Numbered from the stretch's first letter, positions 1 to 9,240 are shown. The stretch is DNA of 64,000 nt from Acidobacteriota bacterium (GCA_014584705.1 JACTMJ010000006.1:124001-188000); one strand, 5' to 3'. The notes: a model not told the origin generated them from the sequence alone. Made by a program: numbers and translations.

Positions 1-856
1 CAAAGTATTCCGTCATCGCCTCGCGCAGTCCGGGCATCGGGCCAAACCCTTCCGCCTCCAGCCTGGCGTTGGAGAGCGCGGAGAATTGCGGGCGTGCGGC
101 CGCCGAAGCGTAGTCCGCGCGCGTTGTCGGTTGCAGGTCCGCCGCAATCTGGCTTACATCAAAAATGAGCCGGGCAAAGTGGTACCAGGAAATCGATTCG
201 CCGCCCCCCACGTGATAGACGCCGGATGCGCCGGCGTCGGCCAGCGAAACCGCCTTCTCCGCCAGCGCGGGCGCGAACGTGGGAGAGGCGAACGTATCCG
301 ACACCACGCGCAGCGGACGCCCGGCATGGGCGTTGCGCAGCATGGTTTCCACAAAATTGCCATGCGCGGTGTGGATCCCCTCCGGCCCGAAGACGCCGCA
401 GGTGCGAATCACAAGCGCATCTTTGAGATACGCGAACGCGTACAGTTCGCCGCTTAACTTCGAGACGCCATACGCGTTGATGGGGTGCGGACGGTCTTCT
501 TCCGTATAGGGCTCCCGCGTCTGCCCGTCAAACACGTAGTCCGTGGAAAAATGAACCAGCCGCGCGTTCACCTTGGCGCAGGCGAGCGCCAGATTGCGGG
601 TTGCCAGCCCATTCACGAGGTACGCCGCGGCCGGTTCCGCCTCCGCCCGATCCACGAGGTTGTAGGCGGCGCAATTCACAACCAGAGCCGGACATTCGCT
701 TTCGACGAAGCTGTTCACGACATCCGCCTGGCGGATGTCGGCGGTCTGGCGGCTGAAACCCACCGTCCGCCAGCCCGCCTGCGCCAGCCGCCGCGTCACC
801 TCAAAACCCAATTGGCCGCCGCTTCCAAACACCAGCGCTTTCTTCGTGATTGCCAT
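1..856 (-). CDS. rfbD: dTDP-4-dehydrorhamnose reductase (partial, runs off left edge)
   Basis: RmlD-type short-chain reductase that makes dTDP-L-rhamnose from the 4-keto sugar with NAD(P)H, for cell-surface polysaccharide. The reading frame starts at the ATG at 854-856 and stays open for about 285 codons to the window edge, so the last few codons and stop are missing. Visible family features are the N-terminal nucleotide-binding glycine motif GSGGQLG, the STDYVFDG motif and the catalytic YxxxK as YGVSKLSGE, followed by the GVYHVGGGE motif typical of this family. The small gene at 923-1324 lies upstream on the same strand with a 66-nt gap. Function is secure from motifs; which glycan it serves cannot be seen. 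Confidence 0.93.
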   Translation of the reverse strand, partial: MAITKKALVFGSGGQLGFEVTRRLAQAGWRTVGFSRQTADIRQADVVNSFVESECPALVVNCAAYNLVDRAEAEPAAAYLVNGLATRNLALACAKVNARLVHFSTDYVFDGQTREPYTEEDRPHPINAYGVSKLSGELYAFAYLKDALVIRTCGVFGPEGIHTAHGNFVETMLRNAHAGRPLRVVSDTFASPTFAPALAEKAVSLADAGASGVYHVGGGESISWYHFARLIFDVSQIAADLQPTTRADYASAAARPQFSALSNARLEAEGFGPMPGLREAMTEYF

Positions 857-922
857 AAATTTCTAGCTTAAGCGAGGCTGGGGTTTAGGGCCGCGGCGCG
901 AGGGCAGATCCGGCGGAGAACC

Positions 923-1324
923 TCAAAGCGTCCATTGAAAAAACACCCAGAAGCCCGCCGCGGCGCACGCCGCACCCGCGAAAAGGGGCAATCGCTTGCG
1001 CAGCCGGATTTGCAACCGGTCGCGGACGGTCTCGCTGGCGGCGGCACTGCTTGTTTCGCCAGCGCGCCCCAGCCTCGCCCTCAGCTTGCCGGGCAGCACG
1101 GATACGAGATCGCTCTCCGACGCCAGCAACCGGTTATCGACGATCAGGAAGGATGTGGCCCGGCGCTGCCCGACGCTCTCCCGCATCCGGTCTTCCAGCC
1201 GGCATTCAACGAGCGCGAGGTCATCGCACTGCGCGAAGCGGCCTTTCTCCGAAAAGAACACACTGCGAAAGCGGTATGTTCCGCGCTCGCCCGTTAGTGC
1301 CCGATTACGCATTCTCGGCCGCAT
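923..1324 (-). CDS. small hypothetical protein with C-terminal membrane anchor
   Basis: 133-residue protein I do not recognise. It has a basic N-terminus, a central stretch that looks like a folded domain (TYRFRSVFFSEKGRFAQCDD onward) and ends in one hydrophobic helix (about residues 114-131) with almost no tail, so it may be tail-anchored with the bulk in the cytoplasm. The start overlaps the 3-prime end of the LysR gene by 20 nt, which suggests co-transcription with it. Long frames exist on the opposite strand here, but they have the low-complexity Arg/Ser/Ala composition of shadows. Whether it is a real gene is moderately supported by composition and operon position only. Confidence 0.5.
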   Translation of the reverse strand: MRPRMRNRALTGERGTYRFRSVFFSEKGRFAQCDDLALVECRLEDRMRESVGQRRATSFLIVDNRLLASESDLVSVLPGKLRARLGRAGETSSAAASETVRDRLQIRLRKRLPLFAGAACAAAGFWVFFQWTL

Positions 1325-2255
1325 CCATGCTTTGGCTCGGGAGTTCCTCGGCGGGTTCCGAGCGTTCTCCGCCCGTCCCGGCGTGCTCCAGAATCACCTG
1401 AATAAAGCCGAGCGCCGCCTTGGAGAGCGCCTTATCGCGCTTGTAGATCAGGCCAAGCCGGCGCATCATCGGCTCCGGCGCGAGGCTCAGCGCCCGCAAC
1501 CGGCCCGCTTCCACGTCCGCGCGGCAGTTCGTGTAAGCCAGGAAACCGGCACCCAATCCCGCAAGGCAGAATTGCTTGATCATCTCCGTGGAATCCAGCT
1601 CCATGGAGATCTTCAGGTTTTCGTCCACTGGCTCCAGCCATGTTGTCAGGCGCTTGCGCGTCGTGCCGTACTTCGGCAGCAGGATGTTGTGATTGCACAG
1701 TTCCTGGGCGGTAACCGAATCCCGGTCCGCTAACGGGTGGTTCGGCGGGACGATCAAGCGAATCTCGTCGGCGTGGATCCTCACCACCTGCACCTTTTTT
1801 TCGGTAACCGGCAACTGGGTGATGCCAAAATCGGCCAGGTTGTCGACCACCGCTTCCACCACGCGCGTCCCATAGGAACGGTCCACCTGCAACTGGACAT
1901 TGGGGAACTGTTTGCGATATTCCGAGAACACCCGCGGCAACACATAGAGGCACGTGGCCTCGTTCGCCGCGATCACCAGTTCCCCGCGCGGCACCCGCTC
2001 CAGTTCGTTGATGGAATCCTGGGCGCGGCGTCGCAGATCCAGAATCTGCTCGGAGTATTCGGCGAAAATTTTCCCGGCCGGAGTGAGGCGGATGCGGGTT
2101 CCCAGGCGCTCAAACAGGGACGTGTTCAGTTCCTGTTCCAGTTGCCGCACCTGCGCGCTGATGGCGGGCTGGGTACGAAAGCAGGTTTGGGCCGCCTTCG
2201 AGAAGCTCTTCAGGCGAACAATTTCAAGAAAGGTGTGTAGTTGGTCGAGGTCCAT
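1305..2255 (-). CDS. LysR-family transcriptional regulator
   Basis: 316 residues, standard length for the family. The N-terminal winged helix-turn-helix covers about residues 1-60 (FSKAAQTCFRTQPAIS is the recognition region) and a periplasmic-binding-protein-like effector domain covers about residues 90-295. It resembles the CysB/CbbR branch in general layout, but the effector cannot be read from sequence. LysR proteins usually control a divergent or neighbouring operon; here the neighbours are all on the same strand, so the target is unclear. The last 25 residues (ERSEPAEELPSQ region) are a poorly conserved tail. A good extended -10 and a leader hairpin lie upstream. Confidence 0.93.
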   Translation of the reverse strand: MDLDQLHTFLEIVRLKSFSKAAQTCFRTQPAISAQVRQLEQELNTSLFERLGTRIRLTPAGKIFAEYSEQILDLRRRAQDSINELERVPRGELVIAANEATCLYVLPRVFSEYRKQFPNVQLQVDRSYGTRVVEAVVDNLADFGITQLPVTEKKVQVVRIHADEIRLIVPPNHPLADRDSVTAQELCNHNILLPKYGTTRKRLTTWLEPVDENLKISMELDSTEMIKQFCLAGLGAGFLAYTNCRADVEAGRLRALSLAPEPMMRRLGLIYKRDKALSKAALGFIQVILEHAGTGGERSEPAEELPSQSMDAAENA

Positions 2256-2302
2256 CGGGCTCCTGCCCTCTCGCAGCGGATTCAGGACAGTATTGCACGG
2301 TC

Positions 2303-2319
2303 AGGGCGTCGAACGCCCT
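2303..2319 (-). other. hairpin in LysR mRNA leader
   Basis: Perfect 7-bp inverted repeat AGGGCGT / ACGCCCT with a 3-nt loop, about 50 nt upstream of the LysR start and downstream of its predicted promoter. It could be an RNA hairpin in the leader or a palindromic operator for autoregulation. It is not followed by a T run in the LysR direction, so it is not an ordinary terminator. Confidence 0.4.
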
Positions 2320-2361
2320 CATTCTTCTCAAAAAGAACGCGAATCACCCTGATAAGTTTTG

Positions 2362-2370
2362 ATTATACCA
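2362..2370 (-). promoter_or_regulatory. extended -10 promoter of the LysR gene
   Basis: On the minus strand the bases read TGGTATAAT: a consensus -10 hexamer (2362-2367) preceded by the TGn extension. No good -35 is visible at 16-18 bp. Transcription would start near 2355 and give a leader of about 100 nt. Confidence 0.55.
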
Positions 2371-2457
2371 TTCCAGTACGGAACTCGCGGCGGCGTTGGC
2401 GCTTCCTCCGGCGAGATGTGCGCCCGCCGTTCCGGTTGCTTTCGGCTCGCCCGCCGC

Positions 2458-3273
2458 CTATTTCTTCTTCCGCTCGCTCACCTTTTTGGCGGGGTTGGGG
2501 AGTTCAAATACCCCGGCTTTCACCGGCGGGTTCACCAGAACTTCGCTCGCGAACATCTCAAATATCTTCCTGCCTCGCGATTCGCGCAGGACGTAGAGCG
2601 GCCACTGAATACCGCCCTCCACCTCACGGTATTTGTCCCACTCCGTCACTTCCTGAATCGGCAGATTGGTCTTCGGGTCGCGGCGGGTGAACTCCTGCCG
2701 AATCGGGAGCTTCGTCGTGCGATGCACCCACAATTCGGTCACCCGGAAATCAGGGTCCACCAGACGAATTCCGATCGCCGGCTGGTTCCGGATGATATCC
2801 GTACCTATATATTCGACGATGTACTTTTCCCTGGAAAGGCGCTGGCGAGCGATATAGAAGAAGTTATGCAGCCGCCCTTCCCGAATGCGGGCGGTATTCT
2901 CTTCGTCCACGGGAGTGTAGCCGCGATACGTGATATCAAAGCTGCGGTCGTAGAGCGTGAGCGCCGAAGTCTCTTCCTTCTCGCCATAGTACTGTCGCTC
3001 CAGAATTGCCGGCGCGCCGGCGGGCGCTTTTTCCGGTGCGGGATACTCGGTAACGATGCGAATGATCGCGAGCGCTACCAGCTTGTCGCGCCGGAAGGAA
3101 TACGCCCGGCCCCGCTCCTCCAAGGTATGGATGGATTGGAACGCCTTGCCGCCCAAAGCGTCAATCGTTTCCTTAAGGATCGCCTCCGCTTTGGGCGATG
3201 AAACTCCCTGCCCCGGCGCGGAGGCAGCCAGGGTCACCATGAGAGCGATAGCCGGGAGAATTCTGTTTGTCAT
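2458..3273 (-). CDS. LolA-like periplasmic/outer-membrane-associated protein
   Basis: 271 residues if started at the ATG at 3271-3273, which places a typical signal peptide at the N-terminus (MTNRILPAIALMVTLAAS, predicted cleavage after APG or AS). The frame stays open further upstream but that part has no protein-like character. The mature part is rich in beta strands and carries the LGGK..QSI..LEERG pattern common in acidobacterial proteins of the LolA/LolB/RseB-like fold, which bind lipid or lipid-linked molecules. It ends in a basic KKVSERKKK tail. The M24 peptidase gene lies 124 nt upstream on the same strand. Specific ligand unknown; the fold assignment is by pattern only. Confidence 0.7.
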   Translation of the reverse strand: MTNRILPAIALMVTLAASAPGQGVSSPKAEAILKETIDALGGKAFQSIHTLEERGRAYSFRRDKLVALAIIRIVTEYPAPEKAPAGAPAILERQYYGEKEETSALTLYDRSFDITYRGYTPVDEENTARIREGRLHNFFYIARQRLSREKYIVEYIGTDIIRNQPAIGIRLVDPDFRVTELWVHRTTKLPIRQEFTRRDPKTNLPIQEVTEWDKYREVEGGIQWPLYVLRESRGRKIFEMFASEVLVNPPVKAGVFELPNPAKKVSERKKK

Positions 3274-3397
3274 GGAAGTGGAAATGGGACCGGACAAGCG
3301 CCCGAATCCCGCGCGAAATACCAACAGTTTACGGTATGCACGCCAGGCGAGATCGGTTCCCCGCGGCAGTTCCCCGTGGCGCGGGAAGCCGGTTCCC

Positions 3398-4585
3398 CTA
3401 GATGCCGGCATCGAAGCGGAGCAAGGCGGTCTGCACCTCGCCCGTAGTGCTGGCGCTCCCGTTCCGAAGGAACACATTGAATTCGGACCGGATTCCGAAC
3501 GCAGGCAGATAGATGCCGGGCTCAATCGAAAAGCAGGTGTTTTCGAGCAGCCGCCGGGTATCGTGCGTCTCGAAATTGTCGATGTTGGCTCCGGCTCCGT
3601 GGACCGACGCGCCGATCGAGTGGCCCGTCCGGTGAATGAACGCCTTCTCATAGCCGGCATCGCGAATCCGGCCGCGTACCACGTCGTCAATCTCAAAACC
3701 CATCGGCGATTCCCCGGCGTCAATCCGCGAGCGGACCGCCTCATAACCGGCGTCACGCGCGCCTTTCACGATCTCAAAGACGTTCTGAATCTCGCCCGGA
3801 GGCTGCGCGCCGCAGAATCCGGTCCAAGTGATGTCGTAGTAGACGCCCTGCGGCTTCTTCGACCGGGCCCACATATCGATCAGCACCAGATCCGCCGCTT
3901 CAATCCGGCGATGGCGAGCGGCCGTGGGCTCATAGTGCGGATCGGAAGCGTTGGCGTTCACGGCCACAATCGGGCCGTGATCGGTGACCAGGCCGTTCTG
4001 TTCAAAGCCTTTCAGCAGGAATTGCTTCACGTCGAACTCGCTCACGGAAGCACCCGACCGCAGCCGTTCGCCGATTAGCACGAATGCCTCTCTTCGCAGC
4101 CGGTCCATCACCTTGCCCGCATCGATATGGCTCTGATATTGCTCATCGGAAAGCTGGGTGTGGAAGATCTGGACCAGATTCGCCGAACTCAGCACCTCGA
4201 CGCCGATCGAACGGATGAGATCCACCGTGCCCGCATCCACCATGGCGACGGCGGGAATCTCGCAGTTCGGGGAATGCTGCATCGCCACGCGGCGGGCTCC
4301 CCCGAGCATCTCCTCAATCCCCTGGCGCTGTTCCTGCCAGGCGCTATAGAGTTGCTTTTCCCCCGGAAGCGTATCGAGATTGCGCGCCTCGATGCGATGC
4401 GCCATCCCTCGCGGTTCGCCATCCGCGGGAATGTAGTAATACCAGCGGCGGGTGGCGGTGAGGCTCTCGGGAAGTCCCAGAATGGCGTAGGCCAGGGGAT
4501 CGCGGCGATGGTGGTCGTAGAACAGCCATCCATCCATGCCTTCTTCCCGCAATTGCCGCTGGATCGCTTTGATTGAAGTGTTCAT
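3398..4585 (-). CDS. M24-family metallopeptidase (Xaa-Pro aminopeptidase-like)
   Basis: 395 residues from the ATG at 4583-4585. The pita-bread fold metal ligands of family M24 are visible in order: Asp in LIDMWAR, Asp in YYDITWTG, His in HRTGHSIG, Glu in SIEPGIY and Glu in RSEFNVF. An N-terminal creatinase-like domain precedes them (about residues 1-160). The likely role is cytoplasmic removal of an N-terminal residue next to proline, or a related imidopeptidase activity. Its start overlaps the stop of the ABC ATPase gene by 4 nt (ATGA), so translation is probably coupled. No signal peptide is seen. Confidence 0.88.
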   Translation of the reverse strand: MNTSIKAIQRQLREEGMDGWLFYDHHRRDPLAYAILGLPESLTATRRWYYYIPADGEPRGMAHRIEARNLDTLPGEKQLYSAWQEQRQGIEEMLGGARRVAMQHSPNCEIPAVAMVDAGTVDLIRSIGVEVLSSANLVQIFHTQLSDEQYQSHIDAGKVMDRLRREAFVLIGERLRSGASVSEFDVKQFLLKGFEQNGLVTDHGPIVAVNANASDPHYEPTAARHRRIEAADLVLIDMWARSKKPQGVYYDITWTGFCGAQPPGEIQNVFEIVKGARDAGYEAVRSRIDAGESPMGFEIDDVVRGRIRDAGYEKAFIHRTGHSIGASVHGAGANIDNFETHDTRRLLENTCFSIEPGIYLPAFGIRSEFNVFLRNGSASTTGEVQTALLRFDAGI

Positions 4586-5865
4586 TGTCCTGCGTCCTCT
4601 CCGTTGCCTGCATGCATTTCGAAATCCGCCGCGTCCGCTTCGCTGAGCAGGCGGTGGGAAATCTCCGTCTCCAGCTCCACGAGCCCGGCGATATCGCGGG
4701 GATTGGCGACGGCAAAACTGAAAAGATCGTCGCGCCAATCCTGGCTGCTGCCATCGGGATTCTGGGATGCCACCGTGATCGTATACTCGTTGCGCGGCAA
4801 CCGGCACACGAATCTAAATTCGCACTGCAGGGCGTCACCGGCTCTCACGGGCGTCATCGCCGCACCGGCGACGCGCGTATTGACCCCAAAAACATCAATT
4901 CCGTTGCGATTGCGGATAAGGATGCCTACCATCGGCTCCTCCGCGTCCCGCTGATAGCGGATCGTCACCCGAACCCGCACCCGTTCCCCCGCGCGCACCA
5001 GGCGGGTGGCGTTCCCCGCGTCGTCGAGCATTTCCACGCGCCCGATGACGCTCTTCCCGTCTCCGTGCCGAAACGAATGCGTCCGCGCACCCTCCGGCTC
5101 CGGAGCCAGAGCCTCCGCCGCATTCTCCGGCGCCAGAACCATGCCAATATACCGGTTGACGACATCGCCGGGGTCGCCGCTTGCCATCAACTCGCCCCGG
5201 TGCAGGAACCAGGCGCGGTCCGCCAGTTGTTTCACCAGCCCCAGATCGTGCGAGACGAAGAGAATCGTAACGCCCTTCGCGCGAAACTCTTCGAATTTCC
5301 GGATGCAGCGGTTCGAGAAAACCGCATCGCCCACCGCCAGCGCCTCATCGACGACAAGAATCTCCGGATCCACATGAATCGCGGTGGAGAAGGCCAGCCG
5401 CACATACATCCCGGAAGAGTATTCCTTCACCGGGCGATGGATGAACTCGCCAATTCCGGCAAACGCTTCAATGTGGGGAAAGGCGGCGGCGATCTCCTTC
5501 CGGCTCAGACCCATCACTTCGGCATTGATCCGAACATTCTCCGCGCCGGTCAGTTCCGGATTGAAACCCGCCCCCAGTTCGAGCAGCGAAGCAATGCGGC
5601 CCCGCGTCAGCACCCGCCCCGTGCTGGGCTGCATCACCCCGCAGACAATTTGCAGCAGCGTACTCTTCCCGGAACCGTTGGGGCCGACGAAGGCCGCCAC
5701 TTCCCCCCGTTCGACGGTGAGCGAAATGGAACGCAGCGCGTGAAAATCCGCATGCCGCCGGCCGGAAGCGCCGGGCAGAATCTCCAGCAGCCGGTCCATC
5801 GGCCGCCGGTAGAGCGGGTATGTCTTCGAGATGTCCTGCAACTCGATTACGGCGGGCTCTGGCAC
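4582..5865 (-). CDS. Wzt-type polysaccharide export ABC ATPase with C-terminal carbohydrate-binding domain
   Basis: 427 residues starting at a GTG (5863-5865). The first 245 residues are an ABC ATPase of the O-antigen/teichoic acid export branch: Walker A GPNGSGKST, signature YSSGMYVRLAF (the YSSGM form is typical of Wzt/TagH), Walker B ILVVDEAL, and the switch histidine in FVSHD. Residues about 260-420 match the extra C-terminal domain of Wzt that recognises the modified end of the glycan before export. The matching Wzm permease is not adjacent, which is unusual because the two normally form an operon. It is followed by the M24 peptidase with a 4-nt overlap. Confidence 0.9.
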   Translation of the reverse strand: MPEPAVIELQDISKTYPLYRRPMDRLLEILPGASGRRHADFHALRSISLTVERGEVAAFVGPNGSGKSTLLQIVCGVMQPSTGRVLTRGRIASLLELGAGFNPELTGAENVRINAEVMGLSRKEIAAAFPHIEAFAGIGEFIHRPVKEYSSGMYVRLAFSTAIHVDPEILVVDEALAVGDAVFSNRCIRKFEEFRAKGVTILFVSHDLGLVKQLADRAWFLHRGELMASGDPGDVVNRYIGMVLAPENAAEALAPEPEGARTHSFRHGDGKSVIGRVEMLDDAGNATRLVRAGERVRVRVTIRYQRDAEEPMVGILIRNRNGIDVFGVNTRVAGAAMTPVRAGDALQCEFRFVCRLPRNEYTITVASQNPDGSSQDWRDDLFSFAVANPRDIAGLVELETEISHRLLSEADAADFEMHAGNGEDAGQ

Positions 5866-6085
5866 TCCGCTCAGGATAACGCAGGGCCGGGCCCGCGCCC
5901 GACATGACGCACCCGCCCGCCCGAAAACTCATCCCGGTTCGGGAACTCCGGGCGGACGGAATGCTCCCCAGACCGAGTTGCGCAAAAGGGTTAGATCGCA
6001 GGATCCCTTCCCTCTTAACGAAAGTCCGCCTTGCGGTCCCGGGAACCGTTCGCCGCGCCATTGATCGCGAACAGAGCCGCGATAT

Positions 6086-6826
6086 TCATCGCTGACAGAT
6101 GGCCTGGAACAGCAGGATCGCGCCCACGCACACCAGTCCCCCGTGAACATAAACCAGAAAAGAGTCTCTCCGTAAGCGATGATTCACCAATCCGCCAAAA
6201 TAAATGGCCGGGATCGCGGCTGGCAGGGAGAGCAGGTAAAAATTCGTTACCGCTGGAACCCAGAGCCCCGCCAACCAATATCCCGCCATGGCGACGGCGC
6301 TCGCGGGCAGGAAATATCCCTGCAGAGTTGCACGGAATTGCGGCGGCTGCCAGCGCCGCATTGCTCCGTAGACTACCAGCGGAGGCCCGTTCATCCCGTA
6401 CGCGCCACCGAGCACGCCGGCCACAAACCCGCAGCCCAGGAGCCAGCCGCGGCTGTCCGTGTGCAGTTCAGGAGGTTTCCTTCCCAGGAGAGAATATCCC
6501 GAAAACACCACAATGACGAATGCCAGGGCGCCCTTGACGAGATGTTCATGCGTGCTGGCCAGCAGCGCAATTCCTAATGGTATAGCCGGAAGCGTCGATG
6601 CCAGAAGCCAGCTCGCACTGCCGGCATGGACGCTCCGCCAGTCCTGCGCAACGATGATGGCAGCAATCGTGATTGAGTGGAGAACGGCGACGGGAGCGGC
6701 GATCTCAATAGGAATCACCAGCGCGAGTAACGGGACGGCAATGAGCGCCTCGCCAAAGCCAAATGTCGAGCGGATCATTGAGGCGCAGAACACCACCAGC
6801 AAAACATACAGAGCCGTACTATCCAT
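6086..6826 (-). CDS. TauE/SafE-family membrane permease
   Basis: 246 residues made of about eight hydrophobic segments in two repeats, the normal size and layout of TauE/SafE (DUF81) proteins. The N-terminal repeat begins with the characteristic FGFGEALIAVPLLAL pattern and the second repeat with GVLGGAYGMNGPPLVVY. Known members export sulfite, sulfoacetate or other organic anions across the inner membrane; the substrate here cannot be told. It is divergent from the GT2 gene at 7016 and separated from the ABC ATPase downstream by 220 nt, so it is probably its own transcription unit. Confidence 0.88.
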   Translation of the reverse strand: MDSTALYVLLVVFCASMIRSTFGFGEALIAVPLLALVIPIEIAAPVAVLHSITIAAIIVAQDWRSVHAGSASWLLASTLPAIPLGIALLASTHEHLVKGALAFVIVVFSGYSLLGRKPPELHTDSRGWLLGCGFVAGVLGGAYGMNGPPLVVYGAMRRWQPPQFRATLQGYFLPASAVAMAGYWLAGLWVPAVTNFYLLSLPAAIPAIYFGGLVNHRLRRDSFLVYVHGGLVCVGAILLFQAICQR

Positions 6827-7015
6827 CGTCCTGCCGATCGGGAGTCACCAGCCAGCACCGCGCGAAAGCTCATTATAGCGGCTCGTCCGGAATCCGAGCG
6901 GCTCCAATCCGGCCAGATCCGGCCCGGACGCTCTGTGTTGCCCCGCCATGCCCACGCAACCCGCCGATTCCGGAAGCCGTCTTTCAAAACACTGATAAAC
7001 TGAGACTTGGTGGCT

Positions 7016-8002
7016 ATGATCTCAATTGTCATCCCGATTCACAATGAGGAACCATCCATCCTGCCGCTCTATGACCGCCTTACGGCGGTGATGGAGTCTC
7101 TGGGGCGGCAGTACGAAGTGATTTTCGTGGATGACGCCTCCACCGATAATTCCTTCGAAATCCTGGCGAACCTGGTGGAAACCGACCCCGGCATGAAGGT
7201 GGTGCGGCTGCGCCGGAATTTCGGACAAACCGCGGCGCTGGCCGCCGGGTTTGACCTTGCCCAGGGGCACGTCATCCTTTCCATGGACGGCGACCTGCAG
7301 CACGACCCCTCCGACATCCCGCTGCTGATTGAAAAAATTGACGCGGGCTACGATATCGCGAGCGGCTGGCGAAAGGTCCGGGTGGACAACCTCATGATGC
7401 GGCGAATCCCTTCGCGCATCGCCAACTGGCTGATGTCGAAGGTCTCCGGCGTGGATCTGCACGATTTCGGGACGACCTTCAAAGCCTACCGCGCCGAAGT
7501 GCTGCGGGACGTGCGGCTCTATGGCGAGTTGCACCGCTTCATTCCCGCCCTGGCAAGCTTCTACGGAGCGCGCATCGCCGAGGTACCGATCCGCAACATT
7601 CCGCGCGAGGCGGGCAAGAGCCACTACGGGATCGGGCGCACCTTCCGGGTGGCATTTGACATCCTCACCATCCAGTTCCTGCTCCGCTACATGACGCGGC
7701 CGATGCATTTCTTCGGCAAACTCGGCGGAGCCGGATTCGCATTGGCGGGGGCGATCTTCGCCTATCTCATCGGCTATAAGCTCATTGGCGGACACATCAT
7801 GGAGCGGCACGCTCCGCTGATGATCGTCTCCGTGATGGTGTTCCTGGCAAGCATCATGCTCTTCGGGATCGGGCTGATGGGCGAGGTGCTGATGCGCACC
7901 TATTTCGAGGCTTCCGGCAAGCGCATCTACGCCGTCCGCGACGTGCGCATCAACAGCGATACCGCTTCCGCCGAAGCGGCGCACGAAGAAAGCGAATCCT
8001 AG
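7016..8002 (+). CDS. GT2 glycosyltransferase of the polyprenyl-phosphate sugar (GtrB/DPM1) type
   Basis: 328 residues from the ATG at 7016. A TTG nine bases upstream is in frame, but MISIVIPIHNEE is the standard family N-terminus. The catalytic domain carries DDASTDNS, SMDGDLQHDP (the DxD metal site) and SGWRKVRVDN, all typical of dolichol/undecaprenyl-phosphate sugar synthases such as GtrB and ArnC. Two C-terminal transmembrane helices (about residues 235-260 and 270-297) tether it to the membrane. It probably loads a sugar from a nucleotide donor onto undecaprenyl phosphate for later periplasmic transfer. It converges with the Gfo/Idh gene 20 nt downstream. Confidence 0.9.
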   Translation: MISIVIPIHNEEPSILPLYDRLTAVMESLGRQYEVIFVDDASTDNSFEILANLVETDPGMKVVRLRRNFGQTAALAAGFDLAQGHVILSMDGDLQHDPSDIPLLIEKIDAGYDIASGWRKVRVDNLMMRRIPSRIANWLMSKVSGVDLHDFGTTFKAYRAEVLRDVRLYGELHRFIPALASFYGARIAEVPIRNIPREAGKSHYGIGRTFRVAFDILTIQFLLRYMTRPMHFFGKLGGAGFALAGAIFAYLIGYKLIGGHIMERHAPLMIVSVMVFLASIMLFGIGLMGEVLMRTYFEASGKRIYAVRDVRINSDTASAEAAHEESES

Positions 8003-8021
8003 CCGGTCCCCTCGGCCCCCG

Positions 8022-9233
8022 CTAGAACGGGAGGATCTCTTCGCGCACGGGATCAAAATGAAGCTGGCGCTTCTGCAAATAGGCGATATTGCCGAGGTGG
8101 CTCGCCTGCGCGCTGCGGTGGCCGATGTAGACATCCCCGTTCGGTCGCTTCCTCGATTTCACGCAATCGAGGAAGTTGCGGACGTGGTCAAGCGTCATAT
8201 CCTCCGGCGGCGCATTCACGGTGACGACCGGCGATTGCCTCCCCGCGGCCTGAAACTCATATTTCTGCCGCGAGATCCATAGCCGGCCTTCCGTGCCGCA
8301 AAACTCGATCGCCTCTCCGCGCACGCCCGGCGCAAGCGTCGCCTCGAACGTCGCGGTGAAGTCTCCGCCGTAGCCGAGCAGCACGTTGATGGTGTCCGGT
8401 GCGGTCCGGCCGTCTTTGTAGTAATAAACGCCGCCCACCGCCGAGGCCACCGTGGGATCGTCGCGATTCAAGAACATGTGAACCACGTCGATCCAGTGCG
8501 TGAACAGGTCGGTCACCTGTCCGCCGCCGAAATCAAGATACGCCCGCCAGTTGTAAAACTGCTGGGGGTCGTATTCCCGCCACTTCACCGGCCCCAGGAA
8601 GTGCGCCCAGTCCAGGTTGCTTGGCTTCGATTGCAGGGATTCCGGAGCCTTGCGGAGGTGGTAGGTATTGCCATGCCACCAGGTGCGCGCGAGCGTTACT
8701 CGCCCGAGCTTGCCGGTATCGAGGTACTTTGCCTTGGCCTCTAGATAAAGCGGACCCGAGCGCTGCTGCATGCCCACCTGGCAGACCCGCTCATGGATGC
8801 GGGCGGCTTTCACAATCTCCGGCCCTTCCTCGATCTTCAGCGTCAGCGGTTTCTCCACATACACATCCTTGCCCGCATTCAGACTGTCGATGGCAATGCG
8901 CGAATGCCAGTGGTCCGGGGTGGCGATGAGCACTGCATCGAGCCCGGCAAGTTCGAGCAGCTTGTGATGGTCGGAGAATCCCTTCGCTCCTGGCGCGATC
9001 TGCTGCGCCCGGTCGACCATGGGCGCGTAGACATCACATGCGGCAGCCAGCTCCGCACCCGCCTTCAGAAAATTGCGCATCACCTCCGTCCCGCGCGACC
9101 CCGCCCCGATCAGGCCCAACCGGATCCGGTCGTTGGCGCCCAGAATCCGCTGGTACGACGAAACCGTGAACGCGGCCGCGCCCATGGCGGTGGTACGAAG
9201 GACATGACGGCGGGACGGGTTTTCGGAATTCAT
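8022..9233 (-). CDS. Tat-exported Gfo/Idh/MocA-family oxidoreductase
   Basis: 403 residues. The N-terminus is a twin-arginine signal (SRRHVLRTTAMGAAAF), so a folded, cofactor-loaded enzyme is exported. The Rossmann domain follows with GLIGAGSRG, then the family motif EKPLTLKIEE with the conserved EKP lysine, and a C-terminal substrate domain (about residues 170-400). Members of this subgroup in Acidobacteria, Planctomycetes and Verrucomicrobia are thought to act on sugars or glycosides; the substrate is unknown. The promoter is a perfect TATAAT only 7 nt before the ATG, so the mRNA is probably leaderless. Confidence 0.9.
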   Translation of the reverse strand: MNSENPSRRHVLRTTAMGAAAFTVSSYQRILGANDRIRLGLIGAGSRGTEVMRNFLKAGAELAAACDVYAPMVDRAQQIAPGAKGFSDHHKLLELAGLDAVLIATPDHWHSRIAIDSLNAGKDVYVEKPLTLKIEEGPEIVKAARIHERVCQVGMQQRSGPLYLEAKAKYLDTGKLGRVTLARTWWHGNTYHLRKAPESLQSKPSNLDWAHFLGPVKWREYDPQQFYNWRAYLDFGGGQVTDLFTHWIDVVHMFLNRDDPTVASAVGGVYYYKDGRTAPDTINVLLGYGGDFTATFEATLAPGVRGEAIEFCGTEGRLWISRQKYEFQAAGRQSPVVTVNAPPEDMTLDHVRNFLDCVKSRKRPNGDVYIGHRSAQASHLGNIAYLQKRQLHFDPVREEILPF

Positions 9234-9240
9234 GGTGAGA

